A DNA stretch of 64,000 nucleotides from Microbacterium sp. CSI-V (GCF_001984105.1 NZ_MTQM01000008.1:682001-746000); one strand, 5' to 3'. Shown: positions 26,021-35,032, counted from the first letter of the stretch. The notes: a model not told the origin generated them from the sequence alone. Numbers and translations: made by a program.

Positions 26021-26434
26021 ATGGTCCAGCGCAACACGTGGCAGCGAGAGCGCGTACGCGAAGCTCTCGCCGGCGCCGGCGGCTTCGTCAGCGCGCAGTC
26101 GCTGCACGCCACCCTGCGCGACGAGAACACCGGCATCGGCCTGGCCACCGTGTATCGCGCGCTCGCGGGGCTCGCCGCGCAGGGCGACGCCGACTCCCTG
26201 CAGAGCCCCGAGGGCGAGAACCTGTTCCGCGCGTGCGAGACCCGCGGCCACCACCACCACCTGATCTGCCGTTCATGCGGTGTCGCCGTCGAGATCGAGG
26301 CCGACGCGGTCGAGGAGTGGGCGCAGCGCACCGCCGCCCAGCACGGCTTCTCGCAGGCCGAGCACGTGGTCGACATCTTCGGTGTCTGCGCCGACTGCGC
26401 CCTCGCGCGCGCCCGTGAGCGTGGCGACGACTAG
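26021..26434 (+). CDS. zur: Fur-family regulator, probably Zur
   Basis: Fur-family metalloregulator of 137 residues: N-terminal winged helix (about 1-75; GLATVYRALAGLAAQG), then the His/Cys region GHHHHLICRSCG and CADCALA, giving CxxC pairs for the structural zinc. TAGACT ends 7 bases before the ATG, so it is probably leaderless. Position directly after znuACB and the Zur box upstream support zinc rather than iron sensing. Its 3' end overlaps the next gene by up to 20 bases. Confidence 0.9.
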   Translation: MVQRNTWQRERVREALAGAGGFVSAQSLHATLRDENTGIGLATVYRALAGLAAQGDADSLQSPEGENLFRACETRGHHHHLICRSCGVAVEIEADAVEEWAQRTAAQHGFSQAEHVVDIFGVCADCALARARERGDD

Positions 26435-27449
26435 TCGCTCCGTCGCGTCGGCACCCCCGCGTTCCGGCGTCGCGCGCACCCTCGTCGGCCTCGGCGTGGG
26501 CGTCGCGGTCATCGCCGCGCTCTTCCTCATCGACGCGTTCGCGCCCACCTTCTTCGCCGCCTCGCTCCCCACCCGCGCGCAGGACGGTCTGACCCTCGCG
26601 CTCAGCGTCCTGATCGAGTCGCTGCCGTTCGTCGTGCTGGGCGTGCTGCTGTCGATCATCGTGCAGGTGTGGGTGCCGCCGGGGGCGATCGAGCGGTGGA
26701 TGCCACGGGCACCGTGGGCGCGCCGGGCGGTGCTGTCGCTGCTCGGCATGCTCATCCCGGTGTGCGAGTGCGGCAACGTCCCGTTCGCGCGTGGGCTCCT
26801 CATGCGCGGATTCCGGGTCTCGGACACGCTGACCTTCCTCGTGGCCGCGCCGATCGTCAACCCGATCGTCATCATCAGCACGCACGCCGCGTTCGGCTTC
26901 AGCGACGGCATCCTGGTGGCCCGTCTCGTCGGCGGCTTCCTCATCGCGAACCTCATCGGGTGGCTCTACAGCCGGCATCCCGATCCCGACAAGCTCCTCA
27001 CCGAGCGCTTCCTCGAGACGTGCGAGATCGTCGTCCAGGAGCGCGGCGGTCGCGGTCGCCGGTCGCTCGCGCAGTTCGTCGTCGAGCTGCGCTCGGTCAT
27101 GCCGGCGCTCATCATCGGCTCGATGGTCGCGGGGGCCGTGCAGGTGCTGATCCCGCGCAGCGCGCTGCTGACCATCGGCTCCGATCCCGCGCTGTCGATC
27201 GCGGCGATGATGGTGCTGGCCGTCGTGGTGTCGCTGTGCTCCAACGTCGACGCCTTCTTCGCGCTGTCCTTCGCCTCGACGTTCACGCCGGGGTCGATCG
27301 TCGCCTTCCTCGTCGTCGGTCCCGTCGTCGATCTGAAGATGTACGCACTCCTGCGCACGACCTTCACCACGCGCGTCCTCGTCGGGTTGACCGCGATCGT
27401 GGTGCTGTCGGCCTTCGCCCTGGGAACGGTGGTGAATCTCCTTGTCTAG
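26415..27449 (+). CDS. UPF0718 family permease, probably zinc-linked
   Basis: Membrane protein of about 344 residues, eight or more hydrophobic segments, with the UPF0718 (YcgR/DUF318) signature PVCECGNVPFARGLLMRG and a second conserved block FLVAAPIVNPIVIIS. Family members pair with TIGR03943 proteins, as here, and are repeatedly found with zinc-regulated genes; transport of a metal or metal complex is inferred, not shown. Start is uncertain: GTG at 26415 or 26421, both inside the end of zur and without a clear ribosome site. The frame is open further left only because of the GC-rich overlap with zur. Confidence 0.8.
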   Translation: MSVATTSRSVASAPPRSGVARTLVGLGVGVAVIAALFLIDAFAPTFFAASLPTRAQDGLTLALSVLIESLPFVVLGVLLSIIVQVWVPPGAIERWMPRAPWARRAVLSLLGMLIPVCECGNVPFARGLLMRGFRVSDTLTFLVAAPIVNPIVIISTHAAFGFSDGILVARLVGGFLIANLIGWLYSRHPDPDKLLTERFLETCEIVVQERGGRGRRSLAQFVVELRSVMPALIIGSMVAGAVQVLIPRSALLTIGSDPALSIAAMMVLAVVVSLCSNVDAFFALSFASTFTPGSIVAFLVVGPVVDLKMYALLRTTFTTRVLVGLTAIVVLSAFALGTVVNLLV

Positions 27450-28299
27450 AACGGGTGCTCTGGCCACTCGGTGGCTCGGTGTCGGGCTGACCTCGTGTCT
27501 CGCGGTCACCACGATCGCGCTGTGGCTCACGGGACGGATCTCGCTGTACGTGAACCCCGACTCGGCGTGGTTCGCCGTGGGGATGGCGGTCGTGGCCGTC
27601 GTGGGGGCGATCGCGACGTTCGCGCTCCCCCTCGGGGCCGAGGCCGACCACGGCCACGATCACGAGCACGGGCACTCCGCGGCACCCGCTCTCGCACGCC
27701 GCGAGGCGTTCGCGCACGCCGACCACGACCACGGCGATGCGCCGGACGAGCACGACGTCGCCGCCCACGACCACCTCGCCGCGCGGCCCCGACTCACCGT
27801 CGCGGGCCTCGCCGCGTTCAGCGGCGGCCTCCTCGCGTCGGGAGCGGTCGTGGCCGTCCTCCTCACCCCGCCGGCGTCGCTGTCGGCCGAGCTCGCCGTC
27901 TCGCGCGACGTCGGCGCTCCGCCGCTCTTCGTCGGCTCCGACGTCGTGACCCTCGCCGCGTCGGGCGACACCTCGCAGTTCGGCATCGGCGACTGGTCGG
28001 CGATCTTCGCCCACGCGACCAACCCCGAGACCTTCGACGGGAAGCCCGTCACCCTCACCGGGTTCATCACCCCCGGGCAGGACGGGGCGACCTTCGACCT
28101 CACGCGGCTCGTCATCACGCACTGCGTGATCGACGCGCAGACGGCGCGGCTGCCGATCACCGCCGCGGGAACGGCCCCGTCGACGGGGCAGTGGGTGACG
28201 GTGACCGGGACGGTGCGCTCCACCGGCGACGGCGCCCTCGAGGTGCGCGCCGACCAGGTCGCGGCGATCGACGAGCCGGCGGACCCGTATGAGTACTGA
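27442..28299 (+). CDS. TIGR03943 family membrane protein with His-rich loop
   Basis: Partner of the UPF0718 permease (YcgQ-like). The 285-residue protein has two N-terminal helices, a His/Asp-rich loop (about 70-115; DHGHDHEHGH and HADHDHGDAPDEHD), a third helix, and an extracytoplasmic domain with the conserved VITHCVID segment. The His-rich loop would bind zinc or a similar metal. Starts at TTG, overlapping the permease by 8 bases; its own stop lies 8 bases inside the next gene. Likely one transcription unit downstream of zur. Confidence 0.85.
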   Translation: MSRTGALATRWLGVGLTSCLAVTTIALWLTGRISLYVNPDSAWFAVGMAVVAVVGAIATFALPLGAEADHGHDHEHGHSAAPALARREAFAHADHDHGDAPDEHDVAAHDHLAARPRLTVAGLAAFSGGLLASGAVVAVLLTPPASLSAELAVSRDVGAPPLFVGSDVVTLAASGDTSQFGIGDWSAIFAHATNPETFDGKPVTLTGFITPGQDGATFDLTRLVITHCVIDAQTARLPITAAGTAPSTGQWVTVTGTVRSTGDGALEVRADQVAAIDEPADPYEY

Positions 28300-29695
28300 C
28301 TCCCGCCGCGCCCGCGCGCGCAAGCGTCGCGGCCGCGGGTTCCTCCTCGCCTTCGCGGCGGTGCTGGGGGCGCTCGTCCTCGTCGGCGGTGTCGGCGGCA
28401 TCGTCTCCGTCGCCCAGGGTCCGCGGGTCACGGACGTGCAGGTCGATCCCGCCGCCGCCGTCGCGGCATCCGGTGCCCGGGTCATCCTCACCACGACCCA
28501 GTCACTCGAGAAGATCGACGCCTCGCAGGTCCAGATCGAGCCGGCGACGCCGTTCACCGTCGACACGTCCGGCCGGAGCGTCGGCATCCGGTTCACGCTC
28601 CCGCTGCGCGACGACTCCGACTACACCGTCACCGTGAACGGGGTGAAGGGCCTGGGAGCCGGACCCGCGTCGACGCTCAGCGAGACGTTCCGCACCCCGC
28701 CGCTGTCGGCGTTCCTCCTGCAGCGCGGCACCGCCGACGGCGACACGATCTTCCGCACCGACCTGCACGGCGACGCGGGGCTGCCGGTGTTCACGCACGA
28801 GCACATCGAGGACTTCCGTGCGACCGCGAACCACCTCGTCGTCTCGGTGCGCGAGGGCGACAGCGCGCGGGTCATCGTGACCGACCTCGACGGGCAGAAC
28901 GCCCGCGACATCGCCCTGCCGGGACCCGGCTTCGTCTCCAACCTGCAGTCGGCCGACCGGGGCGAGCGCGTCGGGTTCACCTTCTCGGATGCCACCCTCG
29001 GCACCACCGGAGGGCGCGAGAGCAAGCTGTTCACGGCGTCGGCCGCCGACGACGCGCCCCCGGTGGAGATCGGTCTCAACGGCGGCGACGTCCGCGTGGC
29101 CGACTGGAGGTTCGTGCCCGACACCGACAGCATGCTCGTGCTGACGTTCGATTCACGGCTCCTCCTCACCGACGCGCAGGGCGGCAACGCCGCGCCGCTC
29201 GGCAGCGCCCTGTCGATCGACGGCATCGCGCGCGGCTCGTCGGTGGCGATCGTCGAGCGGCTCGAGGGCATCCGCGAGATCGACCTGACCGACGGATCCG
29301 AGCAGGCGCTCGTCGCCCCCGTGGACCCGCCCGGGATGCCGGGGCGTGCGACGCCGGTCCCGGGGGCGGGCGCGGGGACGATCCGGTCGTTCGCCGACAT
29401 CGGCTCGGACGGTGCGTACCGCGCCACCACGATCGGCCACGTCGACACCGACGGCACCGTCCGCGCGCTGCTCGAGGTGCCCGGCACCGACACGGTGCTG
29501 CAGACGTGCGTGTCGCCGAGCGGACGCTACGCCGCGGTGCTGGTGGCGCCGAAGGCGGTCGACAACCCCTTCGACCGCTACCAGCTGCCGCTGCCCGGGC
29601 GCCTGCAGACCCACCTCGTCGAGATCGACTCCGGCCAGGAGGTCGCCGCTCTGCAGGGGTTCGACCTGTCGTGGTGCCAGGTGCCGCCCGGATGA
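28289..29695 (+). CDS. Membrane-anchored protein with Ig-like and propeller-like regions, function unknown
   Basis: Protein of 468 residues: a strongly basic cytoplasmic N-terminus (RRARARKRRGRG), one membrane helix (about 18-42), an Ig-like region (about 45-140; DVQVDPAAAVAASGARVILT, ending DYTVTVNGVKGL), then repeated blades around ARVIVTDLDG and HLVEIDSGQEVAAL that suggest a beta-propeller outside the membrane. No catalytic motif is evident. Overlaps the TIGR03943 gene and the DNA glycosylase gene, so it belongs to the same transcription unit. A role linked to metal handling is suggested only by position. Confidence 0.75.
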   Translation: MSTDSRRARARKRRGRGFLLAFAAVLGALVLVGGVGGIVSVAQGPRVTDVQVDPAAAVAASGARVILTTTQSLEKIDASQVQIEPATPFTVDTSGRSVGIRFTLPLRDDSDYTVTVNGVKGLGAGPASTLSETFRTPPLSAFLLQRGTADGDTIFRTDLHGDAGLPVFTHEHIEDFRATANHLVVSVREGDSARVIVTDLDGQNARDIALPGPGFVSNLQSADRGERVGFTFSDATLGTTGGRESKLFTASAADDAPPVEIGLNGGDVRVADWRFVPDTDSMLVLTFDSRLLLTDAQGGNAAPLGSALSIDGIARGSSVAIVERLEGIREIDLTDGSEQALVAPVDPPGMPGRATPVPGAGAGTIRSFADIGSDGAYRATTIGHVDTDGTVRALLEVPGTDTVLQTCVSPSGRYAAVLVAPKAVDNPFDRYQLPLPGRLQTHLVEIDSGQEVAALQGFDLSWCQVPPG

Positions 29696-30390
29696 CGCGA
29701 CCCGCCACGCGCGACGACCTCGCGGGGCTGCCGGTCGAGGTCGCGCCGTCGCTGCTCGGCGCCCACCTCGAGACCGTCGTCGGCGGCGAGACCGTGCTGC
29801 TGCGCATCAGCGAGGTCGAGGCTTACCACGGGCTCGGCACAGGCGATCGCCCCGACCCGGGCTCGCACGCGCGCAGCGGCCCGACCGCGCGCAACGCCAC
29901 GATGTGGGGCGAGCCCGGGCACCTCTACGTGTACCTGAGCCACGGCATCCATTCGTGCGTCAACGTGGTCTGCGGGCCCGAGGGGGTGGCGGGCGGTGTG
30001 CTGCTGCGCGCCGGCGAGGTGATCGAGGGCGCCGCGGTGGCCGAGCGTCGGCGGCGGGAGCGCGGGGGCGTCGTCCGCACGGCCCGCGACCTCGCGCGCG
30101 GTCCCGGGCGCCTGGGGGATGCCGTGGGCCTGCGGCATCCGCTCCACGACGGGATCGACGCCGTCACGGGTGCCGAACGGGCGGGTGCCCGGGCGCGGCT
30201 GCTCCTGCCCGCCGAGCCGTCCGCGGCGACGACCGGACCTCGGGTGGGCGTCGCGGGCATCGCGGGGACGGATGCCTTCCCCTGGCGGTTCTGGATCGAC
30301 GGCGACCCGACGGTGTCGCCGTTCCGGTGGGGGCGTGGGGCGGCGGAGGTTGCGGCCCGTCAAGGCGACACGCCGGGCGTGCTAGACTGA
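29692..30390 (+). CDS. 3-methyladenine DNA glycosylase (AAG/MPG type)
   Basis: Base-excision repair glycosylase of 232 residues that removes alkylated purines. Family landmarks are the N-terminal APSLLGAHL, the catalytic region [10 protein letters not shown] (Glu as general base), [31 protein letters not shown] and the C-terminal [12 protein letters not shown]. The ATG overlaps the stop of the preceding gene by ATGA. Full length for the family. Confidence 0.92.
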   Translation: MTRPATRDDLAGLPVEVAPSLLGAHLETVVGGETVLLRISEVEAYHGLGTGDRPDPGSHARSGPTARNATMWGEPGHLYVYLSHGIHSCVNVVCGPEGVAGGVLLRAGEVIEGAAVAERRRRERGGVVRTARDLARGPGRLGDAVGLRHPLHDGIDAVTGAERAGARARLLLPAEPSAATTGPRVGVAGIAGTDAFPWRFWIDGDPTVSPFRWGRGAAEVAARQGDTPGVLD

Positions 30391-30393
30391 ACG

Positions 30394-30507
30394 CTTGTCT
30401 GCGCGCACTCCAGCACGCAGTACGTACCCCTCCTTCCGATCCCGGCCTCGTGCTGTGCCCGGAGCGGGGTGCAGACAAGGGATCTTGGGTGGCACCGTCC
30501 GGTGTCA
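30394..30507 (+). promoter_or_regulatory. Structured 5' leader of the rpmB operon
   Basis: A TAGACT box at 30383-30388 could be the -10. Downstream, CTTGTCTGC (30394-30402) is exactly complementary to GCAGACAAG (30471-30479), giving a 9-bp long-range stem, and a GGCACC-GTCC-GGTGTC hairpin sits about 10 bases before the ribosome site AGAAGGAG. Such a leader could be an autoregulatory binding site for a ribosomal protein; no Zur-type palindrome is present in it. Confidence 0.45.
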
Positions 30508-30529
30508 CGGTACAGAAGGAGACATCACC

Positions 30530-30766
30530 ATGGCAGCAGTGTGCCAGGTGACTGGAGCGGTTCCCGGCTTCGGTCACAACATCTCGCACTCGCACCGCCG
30601 GACGAAGCGCCGCTTCGACCCGAACGTGCAGAAGAAGACCTACTTCGTTCCGTCGCTGGGTCGCAACATCAAGCTCAACGTTTCGGCGAAGGGCATCAAG
30701 GTCATCGACGCGCGCGGTATCGAGGCCGTCGTCCGTGACCTGCAGGCGAAGGGCGTGAAGCTGTAA
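30530..30766 (+). CDS. rpmB: Ribosomal protein L28, zinc-independent form
   Basis: Large-subunit protein bL28 of 78 residues ([20 protein letters not shown]). Only one of the cysteines of the zinc-binding CxxC pairs is present (CQVTG), so this is the C-minus, zinc-independent form. The ATG follows AGAAGGAG. Its stop overlaps the rpmG start (TAATG). Confidence 0.95.
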   Translation: MAAVCQVTGAVPGFGHNISHSHRRTKRRFDPNVQKKTYFVPSLGRNIKLNVSAKGIKVIDARGIEAVVRDLQAKGVKL

Positions 30767-30936
30767 TGGCGAAGAAGGCTCAGGACGTCCGTCCGATCAT
30801 CAAGCTGCGTTCGACCGCCGGCACGGGGTACACCTACGTGACGCGCAAGAACCGCCGCAACAACCCCGACCGCATCGTGCTCAAGAAGTACGACCCCGTG
30901 GTCCGCAAGCACGTCGACTTCCGAGAGGAGCGCTAA
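30766..30936 (+). CDS. rpmG: Ribosomal protein L33, zinc-independent form
   Basis: bL33 of 56 residues ([20 protein letters not shown], then [16 protein letters not shown]). It contains no cysteine at all, so it is the C-minus type. Translationally coupled to rpmB; rpsN follows 4 bases after its stop. Confidence 0.95.
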   Translation: MAKKAQDVRPIIKLRSTAGTGYTYVTRKNRRNNPDRIVLKKYDPVVRKHVDFREER

Positions 30937-30940
30937 GCAC

Positions 30941-31246
30941 ATGGCTAAGAAGAGCAAGATCGCGCGCAACGAGCAGCGCAAGGTCGTCGTCGAGCGCTAC
31001 GCCGCGAAGCGCGCCGAGCTGAAGAAGACCCTGGTCGACCCCAACGCGACCGACGAGGCCCGCGAGGCCGCCCGCGTGGGTCTGCAGAAGCTCCCCCGCA
31101 ACGCGTCGCCCGCGCGCGTGCGCAGCCGCGACGTCATCGACGGCCGCCCCCGTGGCGTCCTCACGAAGTTCGGCGTCTCGCGCGTCCGCTTCCGCGACAT
31201 GGCCCACCGTGGCGAGCTGCCCGGTGTGACCAAGTCGTCCTGGTAA
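30941..31246 (+). CDS. rpsN: Ribosomal protein S14, long zinc-independent form
   Basis: uS14 of 101 residues, the long form without the CxxC-CxxC zinc module of the 61-residue form ([19 protein letters not shown], then [10 protein letters not shown] near the C-terminus). GAGAGGAG precedes the ATG. With L28 and L33 it makes a three-gene operon whose products all lack zinc sites; similar sets are zinc-starvation paralogues in mycobacteria and Streptomyces but the main copies in some other families. Confidence 0.95.
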   Translation: MAKKSKIARNEQRKVVVERYAAKRAELKKTLVDPNATDEAREAARVGLQKLPRNASPARVRSRDVIDGRPRGVLTKFGVSRVRFRDMAHRGELPGVTKSSW

Positions 31247-31265
31247 GCACCAGAACCACCGCGGA

Positions 31266-31297
31266 GGGCGGGGGTCCCGAGAGGGGCTCCCGCCCTT
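31266..31297 (+). terminator. Terminator of the rpmB-rpmG-rpsN operon
   Basis: GGGCGGG...CCCGCCC stem with an inner GGGTCCC/GAGGGGCTC segment, followed by TT, 20 bases after the rpsN stop. Confidence 0.75.
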
Positions 31298-31517
31298 CGT
31301 CGTTTCCACCGCGGGCGACCTCCGGGGCGTCCCTCGCGTCACTCGCGCCCCACCCGAAGTGCGACACGCCGCCCTCCCGCGGGCGAAATGCGTCAAAATC
31401 CGCGTAATTCCGCGGTTCGGTTGATACTGTCGAGGCGGTCTCCCGACCACCGAGGGGAATCTCTCCTCGTCCGATGTAACGAGAGGCGACTCGACCGTCG
31501 CCTGGAGGACAAACCAC

Positions 31518-31805
31518 ATGGCCGACAAGTCCATCACCAAGACCGAGCTCGTCGCGAGCATCGCCAGCGCGACCGGACAGAGCCAGTCCGCCGTGTCGAG
31601 CGTGCTCGACTCCCTCTTCTCCACCGTCTCCGAGGCGGTCGCCAAGGGCAGCAAGGTCTCGATCCCCGGCTGGATCGCGTTCGAGCAGGTCGCCACGTCG
31701 GCCCGCACCGGCCGCAACCCCCAGACGGGCGAGGAGATCTCGATCCCCGCGGGCAAGCGCGTCAAGGTCACCGCCGGCTCGAAGCTGAAGGCTGCCGTCA
31801 AGTAA
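31518..31805 (+). CDS. hup: HU-family DNA-binding protein
   Basis: Nucleoid protein of 95 residues with the HU/IHF fold: helical dimerisation half (TKTELVASIASATGQSQSAV) and beta-arm region (GRNPQTGEEISIPAG), ending VKVTAGSKLKAAVK. Short form without the Lys-rich tail of mycobacterial HupB. The ATG has GGAGGA 8 bases upstream. About 270 bases upstream are gene-free and hold only the rpsN terminator and an AT-richer patch around 31390-31430 that is probably its promoter. Confidence 0.95.
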   Translation: MADKSITKTELVASIASATGQSQSAVSSVLDSLFSTVSEAVAKGSKVSIPGWIAFEQVATSARTGRNPQTGEEISIPAGKRVKVTAGSKLKAAVK

Positions 31806-31823
31806 GACGACGAGACCTGTCGA

Positions 31824-31852
31824 GAGGGGGGATGCCAGTGGCATCCCCCCTC
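31824..31852 (+). terminator. Terminator of hup
   Basis: Perfect 13-bp stem GAGGGGGGATGCC with AGT loop, followed by TTGTGTT, 18 bases after the hup stop. Confidence 0.9.
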
Positions 31853-31882
31853 TTGTGTTCCCGCGCGACGTAGGCTTGGGGG

Positions 31883-33880
31883 GTGAATCCCCGAGCCCTG
31901 CGCGTGGCCGGACCCGTCATCCTCGTCGTGGTCTCGGTGATCTGTGTCGTCGCAGGTCTCGCCTACGGCGGGGGTGCTGCGCCGACGCTCCTGGCCGACC
32001 CCGGCCCGGCCGTGCGGTGGGGTCTGCCGATCGCGACGCTCGTCGTCAACCTCTCGGCGGCGACCATGGTCGGCGCGCTCGTGCTGGCTCTGTTCGCCTT
32101 GCCCGCGGGGGAGCGGCCGTTCGAGATCGCACTGGACACGGCATCCATCGGTGCGGCCGTGTTCACCGTGTCGGCCGCCGCCACGGGCTTCCTCACGTTC
32201 CTCAACGTCATCAACGCGACCCCGACCCTCGATCCGCTCTTCGGCCAGCAGCTCGGACGCTTCCTCGTCGAGACCGAGGTGGGCCCGGCGTGGCTCATCA
32301 CGACGATCGCCGGTGCGGTCCTCACGGTGCTGACGTTCGCGGTGCGCACGTGGATCCCGACGCTCCTGGTCGCGATCCTCGCGCTCGCCTCGCTGATCCC
32401 CATGGGCACGCAGGGCCACGCGGGGACGGAGGCGAGCCACACCGCCGCGGTCACCTCCCTGGTCCTCCACATCCTCGCCGCGGCGGTCTGGCTGGGCGGC
32501 CTCGTCCTCCTCGTCGTCGTGCGGCCCGCGATGAGCCGGTCGGAGCTCCAGACGACGCTGTTCCGGTACTCCTCGATCGCCCTGGTCGCGTTCCTCGTCG
32601 TGGCCGTCTCGGGCACGGTGCGCGCCTCGATCGGCCTCGTCGGGTGGCAGAACCTGCTGTCGCCGTACGGCATCCTGGTCCTGATCAAGGTCACGGCGCT
32701 CGTGGCGATGGGCATCCTCGGCGCGTGGTACCGCCGTCGCCTGATCGCCCGCATGGGCGAAGAAGAGGGATCGCGCCGCTTCTGGGGCGTCGTCCTGCTC
32801 GAGCTGGTGTTCATGGGTGTCGCCAGCGGTGTCGCCGTCGCGCTCGCCCGCACGCCGCCGCCCGCCGCCGACCTGCCCCTCATCGGCACGACCCCCGCCG
32901 AGGTGCTGACCGGCTCGCCGCTCCCGCCGGAGTTCACGATCGATCAGTGGTTCACCGCGTGGGACATCGACCTGCTGTGGGCGTTCGTCGCCGGTTTCGG
33001 GCTGTTCTTCTACCTCGCGGGGGTCTGGCGCCTCCGCCGTCGCGGCGACTCCTGGCCGATCTACCGCACGATCCTGTGGTCGCTCGGCATGCTGTCGATC
33101 TTCTGGGTCACCTCGGGCCCGCTGAACGTGTACCAGGACTACCTGTTCAGCGTGCACATGATCGAGCACATGCTGCTGTCGATGGCGATCCCGCTCCTCC
33201 TGGTCGCGGGTGCTCCCGTCACCCTCGCGGCGCGCGCGATCCGCAAGCGCGACGACGGCTCGCGCGGCGGCCGCGAGTGGATCCTGTGGGCGGTGCACAA
33301 CCCCGTCGCCAAGGTCCTCACGAACCCGTTCGTGGCGGCGGGGCTCTTCATCGTGTCGCTGTGGGCGTTCTACTACACCGACCTGTTCCGCTGGTCGCTG
33401 TACGACCACGTCGGCCACATCTGGATGGTCGCGCACTTCCTCATCACCGGGTACCTGTTCGTGCTGAGCCTCATCGGCATCGACCCGGTGCCCTACCGGC
33501 TCCCCTATCCGGGGCGGCTCCTGATCCTCATCGCCGTCATGGCGATGCACGCGTTCTTCGGCATCGCGATCATGATGAACTCCGGCCTCATGGCCGCCGA
33601 GTGGTTCGGATCGATGGGCCGGACGTGGGGCGACACCCCGCTGCAGGACCAGTACACGGGTGGCGGTGTGGCGTGGAGCGTCGGCGAGATCCCGACGCTG
33701 ATCCTCGCGATCACGGTCGCGATCCAGTGGAGCCGCAGCGACGAGCGGCAGCAGCGCCGCCGCGACCGCCACGTCGACCGGGTGGGCGACGCCGAGCTCG
33801 ACGAGTACAACGCCGAATTGCAGCGGCTCGCCGCACGCGATGCGCGCGCCGCGGAGCGCACGGCGGCGAAGGGCCGCTGA
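31883..33880 (+). CDS. CopD-CtaG fusion membrane protein
   Basis: Polytopic membrane protein of 665 residues. The N-terminal half (about 1-330) is a copper-resistance D domain (HTAAVTSLVLHILAAAVWLG); the C-terminal half (about 345-600) is a CtaG/Caa3 assembly-factor domain (SVHMIEHMLLSMAIPLLL, DHVGHIWMVAHFLITGYLF) with the conserved histidines. Involved in copper handling, probably for cytochrome c oxidase maturation. The two-domain fusion is common in Actinobacteria. TAGGCT ends 6 bases before the GTG start, suggesting a leaderless mRNA. Confidence 0.88.
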   Translation: MNPRALRVAGPVILVVVSVICVVAGLAYGGGAAPTLLADPGPAVRWGLPIATLVVNLSAATMVGALVLALFALPAGERPFEIALDTASIGAAVFTVSAAATGFLTFLNVINATPTLDPLFGQQLGRFLVETEVGPAWLITTIAGAVLTVLTFAVRTWIPTLLVAILALASLIPMGTQGHAGTEASHTAAVTSLVLHILAAAVWLGGLVLLVVVRPAMSRSELQTTLFRYSSIALVAFLVVAVSGTVRASIGLVGWQNLLSPYGILVLIKVTALVAMGILGAWYRRRLIARMGEEEGSRRFWGVVLLELVFMGVASGVAVALARTPPPAADLPLIGTTPAEVLTGSPLPPEFTIDQWFTAWDIDLLWAFVAGFGLFFYLAGVWRLRRRGDSWPIYRTILWSLGMLSIFWVTSGPLNVYQDYLFSVHMIEHMLLSMAIPLLLVAGAPVTLAARAIRKRDDGSRGGREWILWAVHNPVAKVLTNPFVAAGLFIVSLWAFYYTDLFRWSLYDHVGHIWMVAHFLITGYLFVLSLIGIDPVPYRLPYPGRLLILIAVMAMHAFFGIAIMMNSGLMAAEWFGSMGRTWGDTPLQDQYTGGGVAWSVGEIPTLILAITVAIQWSRSDERQQRRRDRHVDRVGDAELDEYNAELQRLAARDARAAERTAAKGR

Positions 33881-33892
33881 GACCGGGTCCGG

Positions 33893-34975
33893 TCAGTCCA
33901 GGCTTCCGCCGATCGAGATGGATGCCGAGCCGTCCGGCTGCACGGAGATCTGACCGTCGACGGTGAAAGGCACGTCCTCTTCCACGGTGCGGACGGATCC
34001 GTCGAAGATCGAGCGGATGTCGACCTCGATGTGGGCCGTGGCCTCGGCCGAGGGGATCCGCCAGCCGGCCCCGTCGGGGACGACCGAGACCGTCGGCTGG
34101 TCGATGATCGACCAGGTCGGCGCGTCGTCGATGCGGTTGCGGACCGTGAAACCGAACGGGCAGCCCGTGGGCTGCAGCACCTTCTGCTCGGCGCAGCCGG
34201 TGAGGAAGTCCTCGACCCGTTGCTGCACGACGGAGACGAACTCGTCGGTGGGCTCGGCCTGCACGTCGACCGGTACCCCGGTGAGGGGGGAGTCGGCGAG
34301 GATCGCGACGCCCGGGGTCGCCGAGATCGGCGTGTCGACGGCTACCGAGTACAGCCCGGGCGAGAACACCAGCAGCGGCACGGCCGCCGAGGCGTCGGCA
34401 TCCACCCCGTCGACGGAGACCTGGCGTTTGTCGATCTCGAATCCGTTGACCGAGAAGCGCATCGATCCGCGCACGGTGAGATCGACGACGGCGAGGGGGC
34501 TCACGGCGAACCGCCACCGCGGGACGACGCCGATCCACCCGTCCTGGCGGATCGCGAAGGTCGTCCGACCCTCGTAGGAGCCCGCGCGGTACTCGACCGT
34601 CACACGGATGACGTCGTCGACGACGGTCTCGGCGGTGACGTGAGCGGAGGTGATCGTCTGCAGGGCGTCCGTGCGGAGGAGCGCGTCGGATGCCGTGGCG
34701 GGAAGCCCCGCGCTCTGGAGCTCCGTCGAGTCGACCGCGACGCCCGGGACGGCGAGGGCTTCGGCCGCGCGACGGTCCTGGAGCAGCTCGAGATAGTGCA
34801 GCACGAACGCGCGCGGGCTGTAGAGCTCGCGATAGGCCGCCGCCGCCCCCGCCCCCAGCGCGGCGATCAGCAGCACGCCCACGACACCGAGGATCGTGAG
34901 GTCGCGCGCGAGCCGGCGCGGGCGCGACGGGGCAGCACCCGTAGGCGCTGCCGGGCCCCCGTCCGTCGCGTGCAC
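33893..34975 (-). CDS. Membrane-anchored extracytoplasmic protein, function unknown
   Basis: I do not recognise the family. The 360-residue protein has a Pro/Arg-rich cytoplasmic N-terminus, one membrane helix (about 24-48) and a long beta-rich outer domain. Two cysteines (CAEQKVLQPTGC) could form a disulfide. The repeating pattern of short domains recalls TcaA-like anchored proteins, but this is only an impression. TAGACT on the minus strand ends 6 bases before the GTG start, so probably leaderless. Convergent with the CopD-CtaG gene, 12 bases apart. Confidence 0.7.
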   Translation of the reverse strand: MHATDGGPAAPTGAAPSRPRRLARDLTILGVVGVLLIAALGAGAAAAYRELYSPRAFVLHYLELLQDRRAAEALAVPGVAVDSTELQSAGLPATASDALLRTDALQTITSAHVTAETVVDDVIRVTVEYRAGSYEGRTTFAIRQDGWIGVVPRWRFAVSPLAVVDLTVRGSMRFSVNGFEIDKRQVSVDGVDADASAAVPLLVFSPGLYSVAVDTPISATPGVAILADSPLTGVPVDVQAEPTDEFVSVVQQRVEDFLTGCAEQKVLQPTGCPFGFTVRNRIDDAPTWSIIDQPTVSVVPDGAGWRIPSAEATAHIEVDIRSIFDGSVRTVEEDVPFTVDGQISVQPDGSASISIGGSLD

Positions 34976-35032
34976 GCACCCAGTCTAAGAAGGCGACCTG
35001 CACGGGAGCGGAATATGGCGGTCGGGGACGCC

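Noticed and set aside
30380..30529. Zur box upstream of rpmB
   Set aside because: Looked for because the ribosomal proteins are zinc-free, but no TGA-N-AAC-N-GTT-N-TCA pattern is present.
30881..33772. 963-codon minus-strand open frame opposite rpsN, hup and the CopD-CtaG gene
   Set aside because: Crosses three well-recognised plus-strand genes and two terminators; composition is that of a GC shadow.
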